A stretch of 64,000 nucleotides of DNA from Bacterioplanes sanyensis. GTDB taxonomy: Bacteria; Pseudomonadota; Gammaproteobacteria; Pseudomonadales; Oceanobacteraceae. Position numbers and translations under genes: made by a program. Shown here piece by piece: positions 46,593-57,174 of this stretch (position 1 is its first letter; every line of letters starts with the position of its first letter). The notes under the pieces were generated by a model, which did not search any database, had not been told where the DNA came from, and saw nothing but the letters and a program-made list of their open reading frames with translations. The stretch is taken from positions 1-64,000 of the forward strand of contig NZ_BMYY01000008.1 in the NCBI RefSeq assembly GCF_014652515.1. Direction: 5' to 3'.

Positions 46593-47903
46593 TTATAACG
46601 CGAAGAAGAACACCTTAGAGTTGCGCTGAAAGTTATACAGCTGGCGCCGTGCTGGCGGCAGAGCATCGACTTCGCCGGGGACAAAGCCCTGCTCCACAAA
46701 CCAGTGAGCCGTGCGAGTGGTCAGCACAAACAAGCGCACAAAGCCGCGCCGTCTGGCTTCGTCCGCCACCTGCTGTAACAACCGCTGGCCACGCTGGCTG
46801 CCGCGGTAATCTGGATGCACAGCGACGCAAGCCAGTTCGGCATCGGTCTCAGAGTATGGGTGCAAGGCGGCACAAGCGGTAATCAAACCATCGCGCTCGA
46901 TCACATAGAAACGCTGCAGTTCGGTTTCCAACAGCTCGCGCGAGCGCTTGACCAGGGTGCCGTCCTCTTCCAACGGCTGCAGTAATTTCAGAATGCCGCT
47001 GACATCCTCGGTGCGCGCTGGCCGTAACTGGTCATAAGGCTCACGGGTAATCATGGTGCCACCGCCTTCACGCGTGAACAGCTCCTGCAACAAGGCGCCG
47101 TTGACGTTGTGAGCGATCATGTGCACCCGCGGTACCCCTTGGCGAACGGCGCGAATGGCGGTCTGGCTGAGCTGCCGTCGCAGGGCTGGCAACTCATCTA
47201 GGCACTGTTCTAATTGCCGACAAGTCAGCTCACGTAACAGCTCGCCCTGTGGGTCACAAATGCCCTGATCGGCTGATAGCAAAATCAGCTTATCGGCGCG
47301 CAGACTCACCGCCGCATGCAAGGCGACGTCCTCGGCGGTGAGGTTGAACACATCCCCTGCCGGTGAATAGCCCGTTGACGACAGCAATACGATATTGCGC
47401 TGCTGCAGCAGATCGCGAATCGCCTGATGATCCACCCGCCGTACTTCACCGGTATGTTGGTAATCAACGCCATTCAAAACTCCCATCGGCTTGGCTGTGA
47501 CAAAATTGCCGCTCACCACTCGAATGCCAGCGCCGTGCATAGGTGAATCAGGCAGGCCCAGTGACAAACGCGACTCGATGTCAGCTTTAACAATGCCGAC
47601 CGCTGCTTTGACGGCTTCCAGCGCCTGAGAGTCGGTAATGCGCACACCGTTTTCGAAGCGGCTGCGAATATTCAGGCGCTGCAGCGCACGATCGATCTGG
47701 GGGCGAGCGCCATGCACCAGTACCAACCTAACACCAAAGCTATTGAGCAGGGCGAGATCATGCACCAAATCAGTAAAGTGCTCATCGGCTAGGGCATCGC
47801 CCTCCAGCATGATGACAAAGGTCTTATCGCGATGCGCATTGATGTAGGGTGAGGACTGGCGAAACCAGTGCACATAGGGTGGAATGGAGGAGTGTTCAGT
47901 CAC
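46593..47903 (-). CDS. argA: N-acetylglutamate synthase
   Basis: A 436-residue two-domain enzyme of arginine biosynthesis. The N-terminal amino-acid-kinase-like domain (~1-280) has FVIMLEGDALADEHF and LVLVHGARPQIDRAL; the C-terminal GNAT domain has LACVAVHPDYRGSQRGQRLL. Start GTG 47903 gives TEHSSIPPYVHWFRQSSPYI, the family's N-terminus; a long upstream in-frame extension is rejected. E. coli ArgA has 443 residues. It is divergent from the CYTH-CHAD gene. Confidence 0.94.
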   Translation of the reverse strand: MTEHSSIPPYVHWFRQSSPYINAHRDKTFVIMLEGDALADEHFTDLVHDLALLNSFGVRLVLVHGARPQIDRALQRLNIRSRFENGVRITDSQALEAVKAAVGIVKADIESRLSLGLPDSPMHGAGIRVVSGNFVTAKPMGVLNGVDYQHTGEVRRVDHQAIRDLLQQRNIVLLSSTGYSPAGDVFNLTAEDVALHAAVSLRADKLILLSADQGICDPQGELLRELTCRQLEQCLDELPALRRQLSQTAIRAVRQGVPRVHMIAHNVNGALLQELFTREGGGTMITREPYDQLRPARTEDVSGILKLLQPLEEDGTLVKRSRELLETELQRFYVIERDGLITACAALHPYSETDAELACVAVHPDYRGSQRGQRLLQQVADEARRRGFVRLFVLTTRTAHWFVEQGFVPGEVDALPPARRQLYNFQRNSKVFFFAL

Positions 47904-48065
47904 AGAGAGCCCATTGCCGTCAATTTTCCCGTCATTGTTTTCCGTTGCGCGGTTTTGTGCAAATGCTTTTGCCGGTGGGCGAAATAGCCGCCATGGCCAC
48001 GACGGGGCAAGAACTGGGCCCCTTTTGGCATTCCCAATAGCAGCATGGAGGCTTAACATAGCGCT

Positions 48066-49460
48066 ATGACCACAGAAATCGAACTCAAACTTAGGCTGCA
48101 GCCAGAGCACTTAGCCACGCTGACCAGCTACCTCGACCAATATGCTCGGCGCCAGGATTGCCAACATCTGAGCAATCAATACTTCGATACCGCCGCCAGT
48201 GACCTGGCGCAGCAGCGCTGTGCTTTGCGTGTCCGCAAAATTAGCGACGGCAGCTATGAGCAAACCCTGAAAACTGCCGGCCAACTGCAGGATGGCATCC
48301 CCCATCGGCGCGAGTGGAACTGGCCCATTGACAGTGACCAGTTTGATCCAGCGCTGTTGCAGGATGATGATATCCGCACTGAGCTACCCGATGAGCTCGA
48401 TATAGATGATTTGACCCGCGTCTTTCGCACCGACTTTGAACGCCATATCTGGTGGTGGGAGCAACCTGAGAGCCAGATTGAAGTCGTTATTGATGAGGGC
48501 ACCATCGATGCCGGCGACCAGCAACAGTCACTGTGTGAAGTCGAACTTGAACTCAAACACGGCAGTGCCAGCGATCTATGGCAATTGGCAGAGCGCTTAG
48601 CTGAACATTGCCCCTTGTGGCTCAGCGACATCAGCAAAGCCGAACAAGGCTACCGCTTGGCACAGCTGCATCGTGGTTGGCAGCCAGAAGAGCATATTCA
48701 TCCCGACAGTTCGACCTCTGAAGCTTTGCAGCAATGGTTGCAGCAAGCAGTCGTTGGCCTACAACGCTCGTTAGAGCTAGCCCTATGGCACGGCGACAGC
48801 CAAGCCGGCCTAGAAGCTTGGCAGTACTGGCATGCACTAAAACAGTTACCAGTGCTGAGCAGCAAAGTGCTGAAACGACGTGACAGCAAGGTACTGCGCG
48901 AACTATTGAGCCCATTTGAGCAGCCGCTGGCGCATCTATCGGCTCTAGTGACAGCCGGTCGTTTTAGTGGCGCGTCAGACTTGTATGCTGCGTTTCGCCA
49001 GCAAGCGGCGCGGATTCGTGGCGACGGCCGATTAGCAGCGGCACTGCTCGCCATCGTGCAACAAGTGCAAAAGCTGCCATTGGAGCACAGCCAAGAAAGC
49101 GCCCTGCAGCGTATTCAACGCATTTGGCGCGATGAGGCAGAGCCGATTCTGCAAGCCGCTGGCAATGTCAGCGCCGAGCAATGGGCCGACCGACAGGTAC
49201 AGTATGCCCGTTTGCGTCAGTTGTATTTATGTCGGCACAGTTTGCAGCCCGAAGACGTTATCGAAGGAGCCGCGGCACAGCAACACCGCACCAGAGTACG
49301 CTTGCTGTCTGATATGCTGGCCGGCACCACACTGTTGCAGGTATGTCGACGCCCTGAGGCTGAGTTGGGTGAAAACAGCGCCACCTTGCGCGACGAATTT
49401 GCCCAATACGTGCCGCTGGAGCTGAACTCACGTTTGCTGCAGTTGCGACCGCAACTCTGA
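48066..49460 (+). CDS. CYTH-CHAD domain protein (inorganic triphosphatase type)
   Basis: A 464-residue protein. The CYTH tunnel domain (1-~200) starts TTEIELKLRL with the ExExK signature and has LSNQYFDTAASDLAQQRCAL, LRVRKISDGSYEQTLK and EVVIDEGTI. A CHAD domain (~215-460) is rich in His/Arg helices (LQQAVVGLQRSLELALWH; RRDSKVLRELLSPFEQPL). It resembles E. coli YgiF, a tripolyphosphatase; CHAD domains bind polyphosphate. Translation follows the argA-divergent region, and the next gene is 25 bp downstream. Confidence 0.9.
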   Translation: MTTEIELKLRLQPEHLATLTSYLDQYARRQDCQHLSNQYFDTAASDLAQQRCALRVRKISDGSYEQTLKTAGQLQDGIPHRREWNWPIDSDQFDPALLQDDDIRTELPDELDIDDLTRVFRTDFERHIWWWEQPESQIEVVIDEGTIDAGDQQQSLCEVELELKHGSASDLWQLAERLAEHCPLWLSDISKAEQGYRLAQLHRGWQPEEHIHPDSSTSEALQQWLQQAVVGLQRSLELALWHGDSQAGLEAWQYWHALKQLPVLSSKVLKRRDSKVLRELLSPFEQPLAHLSALVTAGRFSGASDLYAAFRQQAARIRGDGRLAAALLAIVQQVQKLPLEHSQESALQRIQRIWRDEAEPILQAAGNVSAEQWADRQVQYARLRQLYLCRHSLQPEDVIEGAAAQQHRTRVRLLSDMLAGTTLLQVCRRPEAELGENSATLRDEFAQYVPLELNSRLLQLRPQL

Positions 49461-49485
49461 CCCCACACTGACACGGCAGGCAACC

Positions 49486-51249
49486 ATGCAGGCTCAGGCT
49501 GATCGCTTTACCACGTTATCAACACTGATTGAGGATTTGCGGCGCGACGGCATTTTGGCGGATGAAGACTACCAAGCCGGTTTGTCCATCCGCCGCAACA
49601 GCGACGAAGGTGACCTGCACCCGCTGACTTTAATCGCCCGTCAGAGCTTCTCGGATCAGCGCAGTAAAAAACTGCTGACAGAAGACGCCCTCACGGAGTG
49701 GTTGGCCGAGCACCATAAGCTCCCTTACTACCATATTGATCCGCTCGAAGTAGACGTCGCTACGGTAACCGAGGTGATGTCTTATGCCTTTGCTGAGCGC
49801 CATCGCATCTTGCCCGTAAAAGTGACCCAAGATGAGGTCGTCGTCGCCTGTGCAGAGCCCGAGGTGTATGGTTGGATCAGCAACATCGAGCACGTCAGCC
49901 GCCGTCAGGTCAGTCGAGTCCTGACACCGCCAAGTGATATCGAGCGCTACCGCGTTGAGTTTTACCAGCTTGCCAACTCGGTTAGCCGCGCACGCCAGGC
50001 CAACAAAGGCGCCAGCGGTGTGCAAAATCTGGAATCCATGCTGGAGCTGGGCAAGGCCCGCGCGCCGGATGCCAATGACGAACACATCGTCAACATTGTT
50101 GACTGGCTGCTGCAGTATGCTTTTGATCAGCGCGCCAGCGATATTCACCTAGAGCCTCGCCGGGAAATAGGCCATGTGCGTTTTCGCATTGATGGCGTAC
50201 TGCACACTGTGTATGAGCTGCCCGCCCAGGTTGCCATGGCCGTGGTCGCGCGGATTAAATCGTTAGGGCGCATGAACATTGCCGAGAAGCGCAAACCGCA
50301 AGATGGCCGGCTAAAAACCAAAACCCCCGCCGGTGGCGAAGTTGAACTGCGTTTATCCACCTTGCCGACAGCGTTCGGTGAAAAACTGGTGATGCGGGTG
50401 TTCGACCCGCAAGTGTTGGTGCGCTCGTTCTCGGAGCTGGGCTTTAGCCGCGAAGATAACCGCCGCTGGCATGCCATGACCGAGAACAACCACGGCATCG
50501 TGTTTGTTACAGGCCCCACTGGCTCAGGTAAAACCACCACCCTGTATTCGACCCTGAAGCAACTGGCCACGCCCGAGGTCAATGTCTCCACCATTGAAGA
50601 CCCGATTGAAATGGTGGAGCCAGCGTTTAATCAAATGCAGGTGCAACACAACATTGAGCTGGATTTTGCCAGCGGTGTGCGCGCGCTGCTGCGCCAAGAC
50701 CCAGACATCATCATGGTGGGCGAGGTGCGCGATTTAGAAACCGCCGAAATTGCTGTGCAAGCCGCACTGACCGGCCACTTGGTGCTGTCCACCCTGCACA
50801 CCAATGATGCCCCCAGCGCCATCACACGCCTGTTAGAACTGGGCCTGCCGCCCTATTTGATTCGCTCCAGCGTCTTGGGCGTCATGGCTCAGCGCCTAGT
50901 GCGTACTTTATGTCCGCACTGCAAAACCGCCCAACCCGTTGATGAAGACGTCTGGAAGCAATTAACCAAGCCTTGGTTGGTGAAAACCCCCGACAAGGTC
51001 TATGCCCCCAAAGGCTGTTTGGAGTGCCGCGATACCGGCTATATGGGACGTATGGGCATTTATGAAGTCATGCCGTTATCCGACAGCTTGATGGCGCAAA
51101 TCGACGACAACACCGATCTGCTCAAGCTGCGCCAGGCGGCAATGAAAGAAGGCATGCACAGCCTGCGCTTAAGCGGGGCACACAAGGTCGCTGCAGGCAT
51201 GACTACGATGGCGGAGGTTATGCGCGTGGCACCTTTGTCCAAGTTTTAA
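49486..51249 (+). CDS. GspE/PulE/PilB-family secretion ATPase
   Basis: A 587-residue hexameric-type ATPase. The N-terminal GspE_N-like part (~1-150) has LAEHHKLPYYHIDPLEVDVA. The motor has Walker A GPTGSGKTTTLY, the Asp-box TIEDPIEMVEPAFNQ, Walker B DPDIIMVGEVRD, and His-box LVLSTLHTNDA. A zinc-binding pair CPHC ... CLECRDTGYMGRMGIYEV follows. Such an isolated gene, without pilus or Gsp neighbours, may power a type IV pilus or type II system encoded elsewhere. Confidence 0.92.
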   Translation: MQAQADRFTTLSTLIEDLRRDGILADEDYQAGLSIRRNSDEGDLHPLTLIARQSFSDQRSKKLLTEDALTEWLAEHHKLPYYHIDPLEVDVATVTEVMSYAFAERHRILPVKVTQDEVVVACAEPEVYGWISNIEHVSRRQVSRVLTPPSDIERYRVEFYQLANSVSRARQANKGASGVQNLESMLELGKARAPDANDEHIVNIVDWLLQYAFDQRASDIHLEPRREIGHVRFRIDGVLHTVYELPAQVAMAVVARIKSLGRMNIAEKRKPQDGRLKTKTPAGGEVELRLSTLPTAFGEKLVMRVFDPQVLVRSFSELGFSREDNRRWHAMTENNHGIVFVTGPTGSGKTTTLYSTLKQLATPEVNVSTIEDPIEMVEPAFNQMQVQHNIELDFASGVRALLRQDPDIIMVGEVRDLETAEIAVQAALTGHLVLSTLHTNDAPSAITRLLELGLPPYLIRSSVLGVMAQRLVRTLCPHCKTAQPVDEDVWKQLTKPWLVKTPDKVYAPKGCLECRDTGYMGRMGIYEVMPLSDSLMAQIDDNTDLLKLRQAAMKEGMHSLRLSGAHKVAAGMTTMAEVMRVAPLSKF

Positions 51250-51352
51250 CAAAAGTGCCTATTTATCCATAGAGTCAGTCCGACTCAGCCCCTAGAATAG
51301 CGCCGGTGGATGAGCCACACTGGTGATAAATAACAACAAAGGGCGAACGGGC

Positions 51353-51853
51353 GTGTCACAGCAGCTTCCGGCAATCATAGATTTAGAGGCCTCCGGCTTT
51401 GGCCGAGGCAGCTACCCCATCGAAGTGGGCTTTGCCTTGGAAGATCGGGCCGCACACAGTTTTTTGATTCGCCCGGCCGCCACTTGGTTACATTGGAGCG
51501 ATGAAGCCGAGCAAATCCACGGCATCAGTCGCGATTTACTGGTCGCCGAAGGGCTGAGTGTGCGCGAAGTCGCGCTGCGATTGAATGAATTGCTGCACGG
51601 TAAAACACTTTACTCCGATGCCTGGAGCTTTGACTCGAGCTGGGTCGGACGCCTGTTCGATGAAGCCGAGCTGGTGCAGCGCTTTCGCATTGAGACCATC
51701 AATAAGCTGCTAACACCCGAGCAAATGGAAGCCTGGCACGACACCAAGCAGCAGCTGTGGCAGCAGCAACCGTTTCATCGCCATCGCGCCGCCAACGACG
51801 TGCAAGTACTGCAAGAAACCTTTCGCCAAGTCACTGGCATGACCACGGTTTAG
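51353..51853 (+). CDS. DEDDh-type 3'-5' exonuclease-like protein
   Basis: About 166 residues with the four acidic positions of the DnaQ/RNase T fold: Asp and Glu in IIDLEASGFGRGSYPIEVG, Asp in LYSDAWSFDSSWV, and the final His-x4-Asp in HRAANDVQVL. The GTG at 51353 has AAAGGG upstream; GTG 51323 would add ten residues. Small orphan DEDDh nucleases trim DNA or RNA ends; the substrate is unknown. Its stop abuts the convergent coiled-coil gene with no gap. Confidence 0.8.
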   Translation: MSQQLPAIIDLEASGFGRGSYPIEVGFALEDRAAHSFLIRPAATWLHWSDEAEQIHGISRDLLVAEGLSVREVALRLNELLHGKTLYSDAWSFDSSWVGRLFDEAELVQRFRIETINKLLTPEQMEAWHDTKQQLWQQQPFHRHRAANDVQVLQETFRQVTGMTTV

Positions 51854-52720
51854 CTACTCGTCGTTGGTTGGCTGCTGGTCTGAATCCATATCCAATACGG
51901 CTTGCTCCAAGAATTGCACTTCGCGCTGTTTGCGCTCCAACTGCTCCCGCAGCTCGTCAATGTCGCCCTGTTCGGCCAACTCCAGAAAGTGACGTTCAAT
52001 AAATTCTTTTTCCGCTAACGTGCGTTTCAATGACTCTTCGGCATGATTCAACTCATCGCGAATTTCTTTCACCTCTGAAGCGCGAAAGCTGAGTTTGAGC
52101 TCCTCAGATAAGTTGCGGTTCAGCAGTTTTTCTTCCTGGTACTGTTGCTTCAGTACCTCAACCTTTTCCTGCAAGCGCTGTTTATCGCGCTGGAGCCGGT
52201 CGCTGGTAACCTTGAGGGTTTTTAGCGACTGAACCTCACGGCTCAAACGGCTCACCTTTTGTTTTAACTGGCGGGCCGATTCGGTCATGTTTTGCTGAGT
52301 GGTCTGGTATTTGTCTAATAGCTTTTGCGCTTTGTCATAGGCTTTGCCGATGTCATCCAGCTTTTTTTGCAGCTCGGCTTTATCTTGCTCCTCACTGGCA
52401 AGGTAATCCTTAAATGCCTCTTTCTGCTGCGCCATTAAGGCTTGCATTTGCTCCCATTCTTCTAGGCTGACGTCCGCTTGGCCGAGCTGGTTCAGCTCTT
52501 CACATACGTCGTCCAGCGCACTGCCAACGCGCTGCTGCTGCTCGGTACTGTCGTCAATGTGCTGTTGCTGCTGCTGAAGTTGCTGCAGTAAATGATCATT
52601 GGCCTGCATCAACTCCGACAGTTGTGCTTGCTTCCAGCGCCATACCGCTACCAGCGCTACCAGTGTCGCCACCCAAAATATGCCTACCTGGCCTAAAGCC
52701 AGCCAACCGTAAAGCGTCAT
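51854..52720 (-). CDS. Membrane-anchored coiled-coil protein of unknown function
   Basis: A 288-residue protein. One N-terminal membrane helix (~8-28), then an almost continuous coiled coil rich in Gln, Glu, Lys and Leu (~30-275), with LSRLSREV-like and KVEVLKQQYQEEKLLNRN heptads, and an acidic tail DMDSDQQPTNDE. It begins 91 bp from the divergent response-regulator gene. No family is recognised; a structural or chemoreceptor-associated role is only a guess. Confidence 0.7.
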   Translation of the reverse strand: MTLYGWLALGQVGIFWVATLVALVAVWRWKQAQLSELMQANDHLLQQLQQQQQHIDDSTEQQQRVGSALDDVCEELNQLGQADVSLEEWEQMQALMAQQKEAFKDYLASEEQDKAELQKKLDDIGKAYDKAQKLLDKYQTTQQNMTESARQLKQKVSRLSREVQSLKTLKVTSDRLQRDKQRLQEKVEVLKQQYQEEKLLNRNLSEELKLSFRASEVKEIRDELNHAEESLKRTLAEKEFIERHFLELAEQGDIDELREQLERKQREVQFLEQAVLDMDSDQQPTNDE

Positions 52721-52811
52721 AGCTCACCCGATAAATGCCACCGCTTACATACTGACCTGCCGTTGGCAGACGTCAAGCTGTTCTATACTGGCGGCAGTGA
52801 CAGGAGGCCGC

Positions 52812-53720
52812 ATGAAATTTCTGATTGTTGACGACAGCCCGGCAATGCAAACCATCATTCGCCGTTCACTGGAAAAAGCCGGCTACGCCGATATCGAGTT
52901 CCGCCTCGCCAGTGACGGCAGTGAAGCCCTAGATACCATTCGCACTTGGGAGCCAGACCTGGTGATCACCGACTGGCACATGCCCAATATGAGCGGCCTG
53001 GATTTAATGCAAGAGTGCAATCGCCAAATGCTGGGCATTCGCTTTGGCTTGGTGACCACAGAAACCAGCCCAGAGCGCATTCAGGAAGCACGCGATGCTG
53101 GCGCCTTGTTTGTGCTGCACAAACCTTTCGAGATGGATGAGTTTCAGCGCGCTCTGGTGCCGATTATTCAAGGCTCCGTCGAAGGCGAAGAAATCCTATC
53201 GCGTCAGCAAGAAGACAAAACCACCTACGATTTGCATTTGCCCGCACTCAGCGCCCTTACCACGGTCATTAATGGGGTTTGCCACAATCCAATTGTGCTC
53301 GAGCCTACCGACATGCGCAGCATCGATTATCGCCATCTGCCCTATGTTGTGAGCTTGTTTTGCGACCATGACCAAGCAGTAATCAAAGCAGTCTGCATCT
53401 TGGATTTACGCGCTGCCGCGATACTCGGATGCTCTTATGAAGGCGCGGATAAAAGCATCCTGCAGCAGTGTTTGCAGGAGAAAATGCTGGATCGCCATTT
53501 GCTGGACAACATCAAACGCCTAATGAAACTCACCGGCGCTTTGTTTTATGACCCATCTCATAAACAAGATTTGGATTTAAAAGGCGTACACCTGATTCCC
53601 AAACCGTTTGATCGGCTGGAAAAACTGGGCGACAGCACTGGAGATAAACGCCTCGACCTGCGCGTTGGCTCGGTCGAGTACGGTGAAGGACAAATGATTT
53701 TGATGGAAGTGGTCGATTAA
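52812..53720 (+). CDS. Response regulator with CheX-like C-terminal domain
   Basis: A 302-residue protein. The CheY-like receiver (1-~125) has LIVDDSPAM, Asp in VITDWHMPNMSG, Thr in LVTTET and Lys in VLHKPF. The C-terminal ~150 residues (ALSALTTVINGVCHNPIVLE; VVSLFCDHDQAVIKAVCILD; AAILGCSYEGA) have a CheX/CheC-like look. It starts at ATG 52812 behind a strong AGGAGG. It could be a diffusible phosphate sink or phosphatase in chemotaxis-type signalling; no kinase is adjacent. Confidence 0.8.
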   Translation: MKFLIVDDSPAMQTIIRRSLEKAGYADIEFRLASDGSEALDTIRTWEPDLVITDWHMPNMSGLDLMQECNRQMLGIRFGLVTTETSPERIQEARDAGALFVLHKPFEMDEFQRALVPIIQGSVEGEEILSRQQEDKTTYDLHLPALSALTTVINGVCHNPIVLEPTDMRSIDYRHLPYVVSLFCDHDQAVIKAVCILDLRAAAILGCSYEGADKSILQQCLQEKMLDRHLLDNIKRLMKLTGALFYDPSHKQDLDLKGVHLIPKPFDRLEKLGDSTGDKRLDLRVGSVEYGEGQMILMEVVD

Positions 53721-53737
53721 TCGACCACAACACTCAT

Positions 53738-54676
53738 TCAGCGTTGATACAACAGGCCTTTTTTCTCACGCTTATCCGGGCGTGTTTTAAAGCGCTTGTG
53801 CAGCCACAAATACTGACTCGGATGTTGCCTTAATTGCTGCTCTAAAAACGCATTGGCCATGCGGGCATCGGTGGCGTCGTCGCCACTGGGAATATTCAAC
53901 GGCGCATGCACAGTAATGTCGTAACCAGAGTTGTCCTGCTTGCGAAAGTAGGTGATCGGCATCACCACCGCATTGCCTGCTTTGGCAATGCGTGAGGTCG
54001 CGGTAATGGTGGCGGCTGGCATACCAAAGAAATCGACAAACACGCTATTTTTGCGGCCAAAATCCTGGTCTTGCGCGTACCACAGCACTTCACCTTGCTT
54101 CAGCGTGCGAATAAAGCCGCGAATGTCTTTGCGGGTAAAACAACGATCGTACAGTCGTGCTCTGCCGCGCTCCATCACATAATTCATCACTGGGTTATCT
54201 TGCGGCCGATAACTGACGTTGACCGGCTGAACATTCGACACCAAGGCGCCGGCCAGATCCAGCATGCTGTAATGCGCCCCGAGCAGCATAACGCCACGGC
54301 CTTGTTGCAGCTGCTCGGTCACCTGCTCAAAACCATGAAAGTCGGTGCGCGACAGCAAATAGTCTGGCTGGCGGAACCAGGCCATCATGGTTTCCATAAG
54401 GCCAATGCCGTTGTCGATAAAAATCTGCCGTACCAGCGCCTGACGCTCGGCTTGAGTTTTCTCCGGGAAACACAGCTGAATATTCACCTCAGCAATGTGC
54501 CGACGCTGCTTACCCACACGATGCAGCAACAAGCCAATGTGCCGACCTACCCATAATTGCGTTTTAAACGGTAAGCGCGTCATCAGGTTCAACAGGCCGA
54601 TACCCAACCAAGTCGGCCAGTGTTTTGGATGCCATAAGGCTTTGGGCATGGCCTTAAAAAAACCGGATTCAGCCAT
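53738..54676 (-). CDS. Lipid A late acyltransferase (LpxL/HtrB family)
   Basis: A 312-residue inner-membrane enzyme adding a secondary acyl chain to Kdo2-lipid IVA. The catalytic HX4D is His-Asp in [32 protein letters not shown] and the N-terminal [12 protein letters not shown] helix are typical. Start 54676 ([20 protein letters not shown]) overlaps the hldD stop by eight bases; the longer frame inside hldD is rejected. Which of LpxL, LpxM or LpxP it equals is uncertain. Confidence 0.9.
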   Translation of the reverse strand: MAESGFFKAMPKALWHPKHWPTWLGIGLLNLMTRLPFKTQLWVGRHIGLLLHRVGKQRRHIAEVNIQLCFPEKTQAERQALVRQIFIDNGIGLMETMMAWFRQPDYLLSRTDFHGFEQVTEQLQQGRGVMLLGAHYSMLDLAGALVSNVQPVNVSYRPQDNPVMNYVMERGRARLYDRCFTRKDIRGFIRTLKQGEVLWYAQDQDFGRKNSVFVDFFGMPAATITATSRIAKAGNAVVMPITYFRKQDNSGYDITVHAPLNIPSGDDATDARMANAFLEQQLRQHPSQYLWLHKRFKTRPDKREKKGLLYQR

Positions 54677-55625
54677 TGAGCCAATCCATGTAGGCGCTGA
54701 CACCCTGCTCGACCGTGGCAAATGGCGCATCATAGCCCACCGCACGCAGGGCGCTGATATCCGCCTCGGTAAAGCTTTGATAAGCACCTTTTAAATGCTC
54801 GGGGAAAGGAACGTATTCTTTGCGGCCATTCAGCCCGTTTGTCGCATGCCAAGCCAGTACGGCATCAGCAACGTCGTTAAAGCTCTGACAACGGCCCGTG
54901 CCTAGGTTAAAAATGCCGCTTTTGTCGGCATTTTGCCAAAACCACAAATTAACCTTCACGACGTCGTCAATAAACACGAAGTCGCGGCGTTGCTCACCAT
55001 CACCGTAGCCATCACTGCCACCAAACAGTTTGCACACACCCTTGTCTTGCAGTTGGTTGTTAAAGTGAAACGCCACCGAGGCCATCGAGCCTTTGTGTTG
55101 CTCCCGTGGACCGTAAACATTGAAATAGCGAAAGCCCACCACTTGCGATGCAAACGTGCTTTGCAGGCGACGCACATACTGGTCGAACTGCCACTTCGAG
55201 TAGCCATACACATTCAGCGGCTTTTCGTGTTCGCGCGCTTCTTTAAAGACTTCACTGCCGCCATAGACAGAGGCGCTGGAGGCGTACAAAAACTGAATGC
55301 CTTTAGCCAAGCAGGCGTGCAACAATACTTTCGAGTATTCGTAGTTATTGGCCATCATAAACTTGCCATCCCACTCGGTGGTGGCGGAGCAAGCGCCCTG
55401 ATGGAAGATGGCTTCAACGTCATCCAAAATGCCATCGTCGGCTTTAACGCGGGCAAGAAATTCATCTTTATCCAGGTAGTCGGCAATGTCACAGTCACTG
55501 ATGTTATAGAACTGCTTGCCATCGCTCAGATCGTCGACCACGATCACATCACTGCGGCCTTGCTCGTTTAGCGCCTTAACTAGGTTGCTGCCAATAAAAC
55601 CGGCGCCGCCGGTAACGATAATCAT
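54669..55625 (-). CDS. hldD: ADP-L-glycero-D-manno-heptose 6-epimerase
   Basis: A 318-residue short-chain dehydrogenase-type epimerase that makes the ADP-heptose used in the LPS inner core. NADP-binding [11 protein letters not shown] is at the start and the catalytic [12 protein letters not shown] (YxxxK) is in the middle, followed by [20 protein letters not shown]. It overlaps hldE by four bases and the acyltransferase by eight, so all three LPS genes form one operon. Confidence 0.95.
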   Translation of the reverse strand: MIIVTGGAGFIGSNLVKALNEQGRSDVIVVDDLSDGKQFYNISDCDIADYLDKDEFLARVKADDGILDDVEAIFHQGACSATTEWDGKFMMANNYEYSKVLLHACLAKGIQFLYASSASVYGGSEVFKEAREHEKPLNVYGYSKWQFDQYVRRLQSTFASQVVGFRYFNVYGPREQHKGSMASVAFHFNNQLQDKGVCKLFGGSDGYGDGEQRRDFVFIDDVVKVNLWFWQNADKSGIFNLGTGRCQSFNDVADAVLAWHATNGLNGRKEYVPFPEHLKGAYQSFTEADISALRAVGYDAPFATVEQGVSAYMDWLNG

Positions 55626-57052
55626 GCTTCACTCTCCTGAATTCGTTGGACGATGGCCGACGTGGAGCAATTATCTTTAAAGCTCAACACAATCACCTCG
55701 CCGCCGTTGTCTCGCACACACTGCCCTCCGGCGATGTCTTCAATGCGGTAATCACCGCCTTTTACCAGCACATCGGGCAAGACTCGGCAAATCAAGCGCT
55801 CGGGCGTGTCTTCACTGAACGGCACCACCCAATCGACGCTTTCCAATGCTGCCAGCACCGCCATGCGATGCTCAAGCGGATTAATCGGCCGACTGTCGCC
55901 TTTTAAGCGCTTAACCGACTCGTCGGAGTTGACCGCCACCAGCAAGCGAGCACCCAAGGCTTTGGCTTCTTTTAAATACTGCACATGGCCCGGATGAATG
56001 ATGTCAAAACAGCCATTGGTCATGACCAGGGTTTCGCCGCGCGCACGCGCCTCGGCGACCTGTTGCAATAAGCTTTCTTCGTCAAATAAGCCCGCACCTT
56101 GATGATGTTCGCTGCGCAGGTCGGCGCGCAGCTCTTCGGTGGTCACTGTCGCTGTGCCTAACTTGCCTACCACAATGCCAGCAGCAGTATTCGCCAGCGC
56201 TACGGCTTCTGCCAAACTGACGCCCGACGCCAAAGCGGTGGCCACCACTGAGATCACGGTATCGCCAGCACCCGTGACGTCGAACACCTCTCGCGCCCGA
56301 GTCGGCAAATGCAGCGGCTCACCTTGGGCCGTGATCAGCGTCATGCCTTTTTCACTGCGGGTCACCAATAAGGCCTGTAAGTCGTAATCTTGTATCAGGG
56401 TGCGGCCTTTGGCGACCAGGGTTTCATCGTCGCGCGCAAGGCCGACCACCGCCTCGAATTCATTCAAGTTCGGGGTAATCAAGGTCGCGCCGCGATAGCG
56501 CTCAAAGTCGGTGCCTTTGGGGTCGACCAGCACGGGAATTTGCTGGCGTCTGGCGGCGTCGATTAAGCGCTGCGGATTGGCTAAAGCGCCTTTGCCATAA
56601 TCCGATAAGATCACCGCACCGGCCTGCAGCAGTTGCTGGTCATAGTATTGATACAAGGTGCTCAGGTCGGAGGCATCGAAGGCTTCTTCGAAATCCAACC
56701 GGATCAACTGCTGGTGACGACTGATAACGCGCAACTTGGTGATGGTCGGCAACAACGGATGATGATGGAAATGACAGCCAACCTGCTGTTGCTGTAACAG
56801 CTGTTTCAGTACCTGACCGTTGTCGTCATTGCCAATGATGCCCAGCAACTCGGCTCGCGCGCCTAAGGTGGCAATATTGAGCGCGACGTTGCCCGCACCG
56901 CCAGCACGATTTTCGATGTCATCAATGCGCACGACGGGCACGGGGGCTTCTGGAGAAATACGAGAAGTTGGACCCTGCCAGTAGCGGTCCAACATGACGT
57001 CACCAAAGACCAGTACACGGCCACGGTGAAAGTCAGGAAGGGCAATATCCAT
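55622..57052 (-). CDS. hldE: Bifunctional heptose-7-phosphate kinase / heptose-1-phosphate adenylyltransferase
   Basis: A 476-residue enzyme, like E. coli HldE (477). The N-terminal ribokinase-type kinase (~8-320) has [28 protein letters not shown] and [20 protein letters not shown]. The C-terminal nucleotidyltransferase (~340-476) has [20 protein letters not shown]. Start 57052 ([20 protein letters not shown]) is canonical; 14 extra upstream residues are rejected. First gene of the LPS operon, divergent from waaA. Confidence 0.95.
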   Translation of the reverse strand: MDIALPDFHRGRVLVFGDVMLDRYWQGPTSRISPEAPVPVVRIDDIENRAGGAGNVALNIATLGARAELLGIIGNDDNGQVLKQLLQQQQVGCHFHHHPLLPTITKLRVISRHQQLIRLDFEEAFDASDLSTLYQYYDQQLLQAGAVILSDYGKGALANPQRLIDAARRQQIPVLVDPKGTDFERYRGATLITPNLNEFEAVVGLARDDETLVAKGRTLIQDYDLQALLVTRSEKGMTLITAQGEPLHLPTRAREVFDVTGAGDTVISVVATALASGVSLAEAVALANTAAGIVVGKLGTATVTTEELRADLRSEHHQGAGLFDEESLLQQVAEARARGETLVMTNGCFDIIHPGHVQYLKEAKALGARLLVAVNSDESVKRLKGDSRPINPLEHRMAVLAALESVDWVVPFSEDTPERLICRVLPDVLVKGGDYRIEDIAGGQCVRDNGGEVIVLSFKDNCSTSAIVQRIQESEA

Positions 57053-57174
57053 GGTTACAGTCACAGCCTGATTCTGAGCGCGGCAGTCTAGCATATTGGT
57101 TACAGCGATTGTGCTACTATGCGCCGGCCCGCTGGTCGGGTGAATTCTCTTGGTTTGCTTGGTTCGGATAGCCT

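Noticed and set aside
47904-48110. 69-residue N-terminal extension of argA
   Set aside because: It would overlap the divergent CYTH-CHAD start and is not part of the ArgA family; GTG 47903 gives the conserved N-terminus.
54933-55571. 212-residue open frame antisense to hldD
   Set aside because: It is a shadow of a strongly conserved gene; the hldD motifs explain the region completely.
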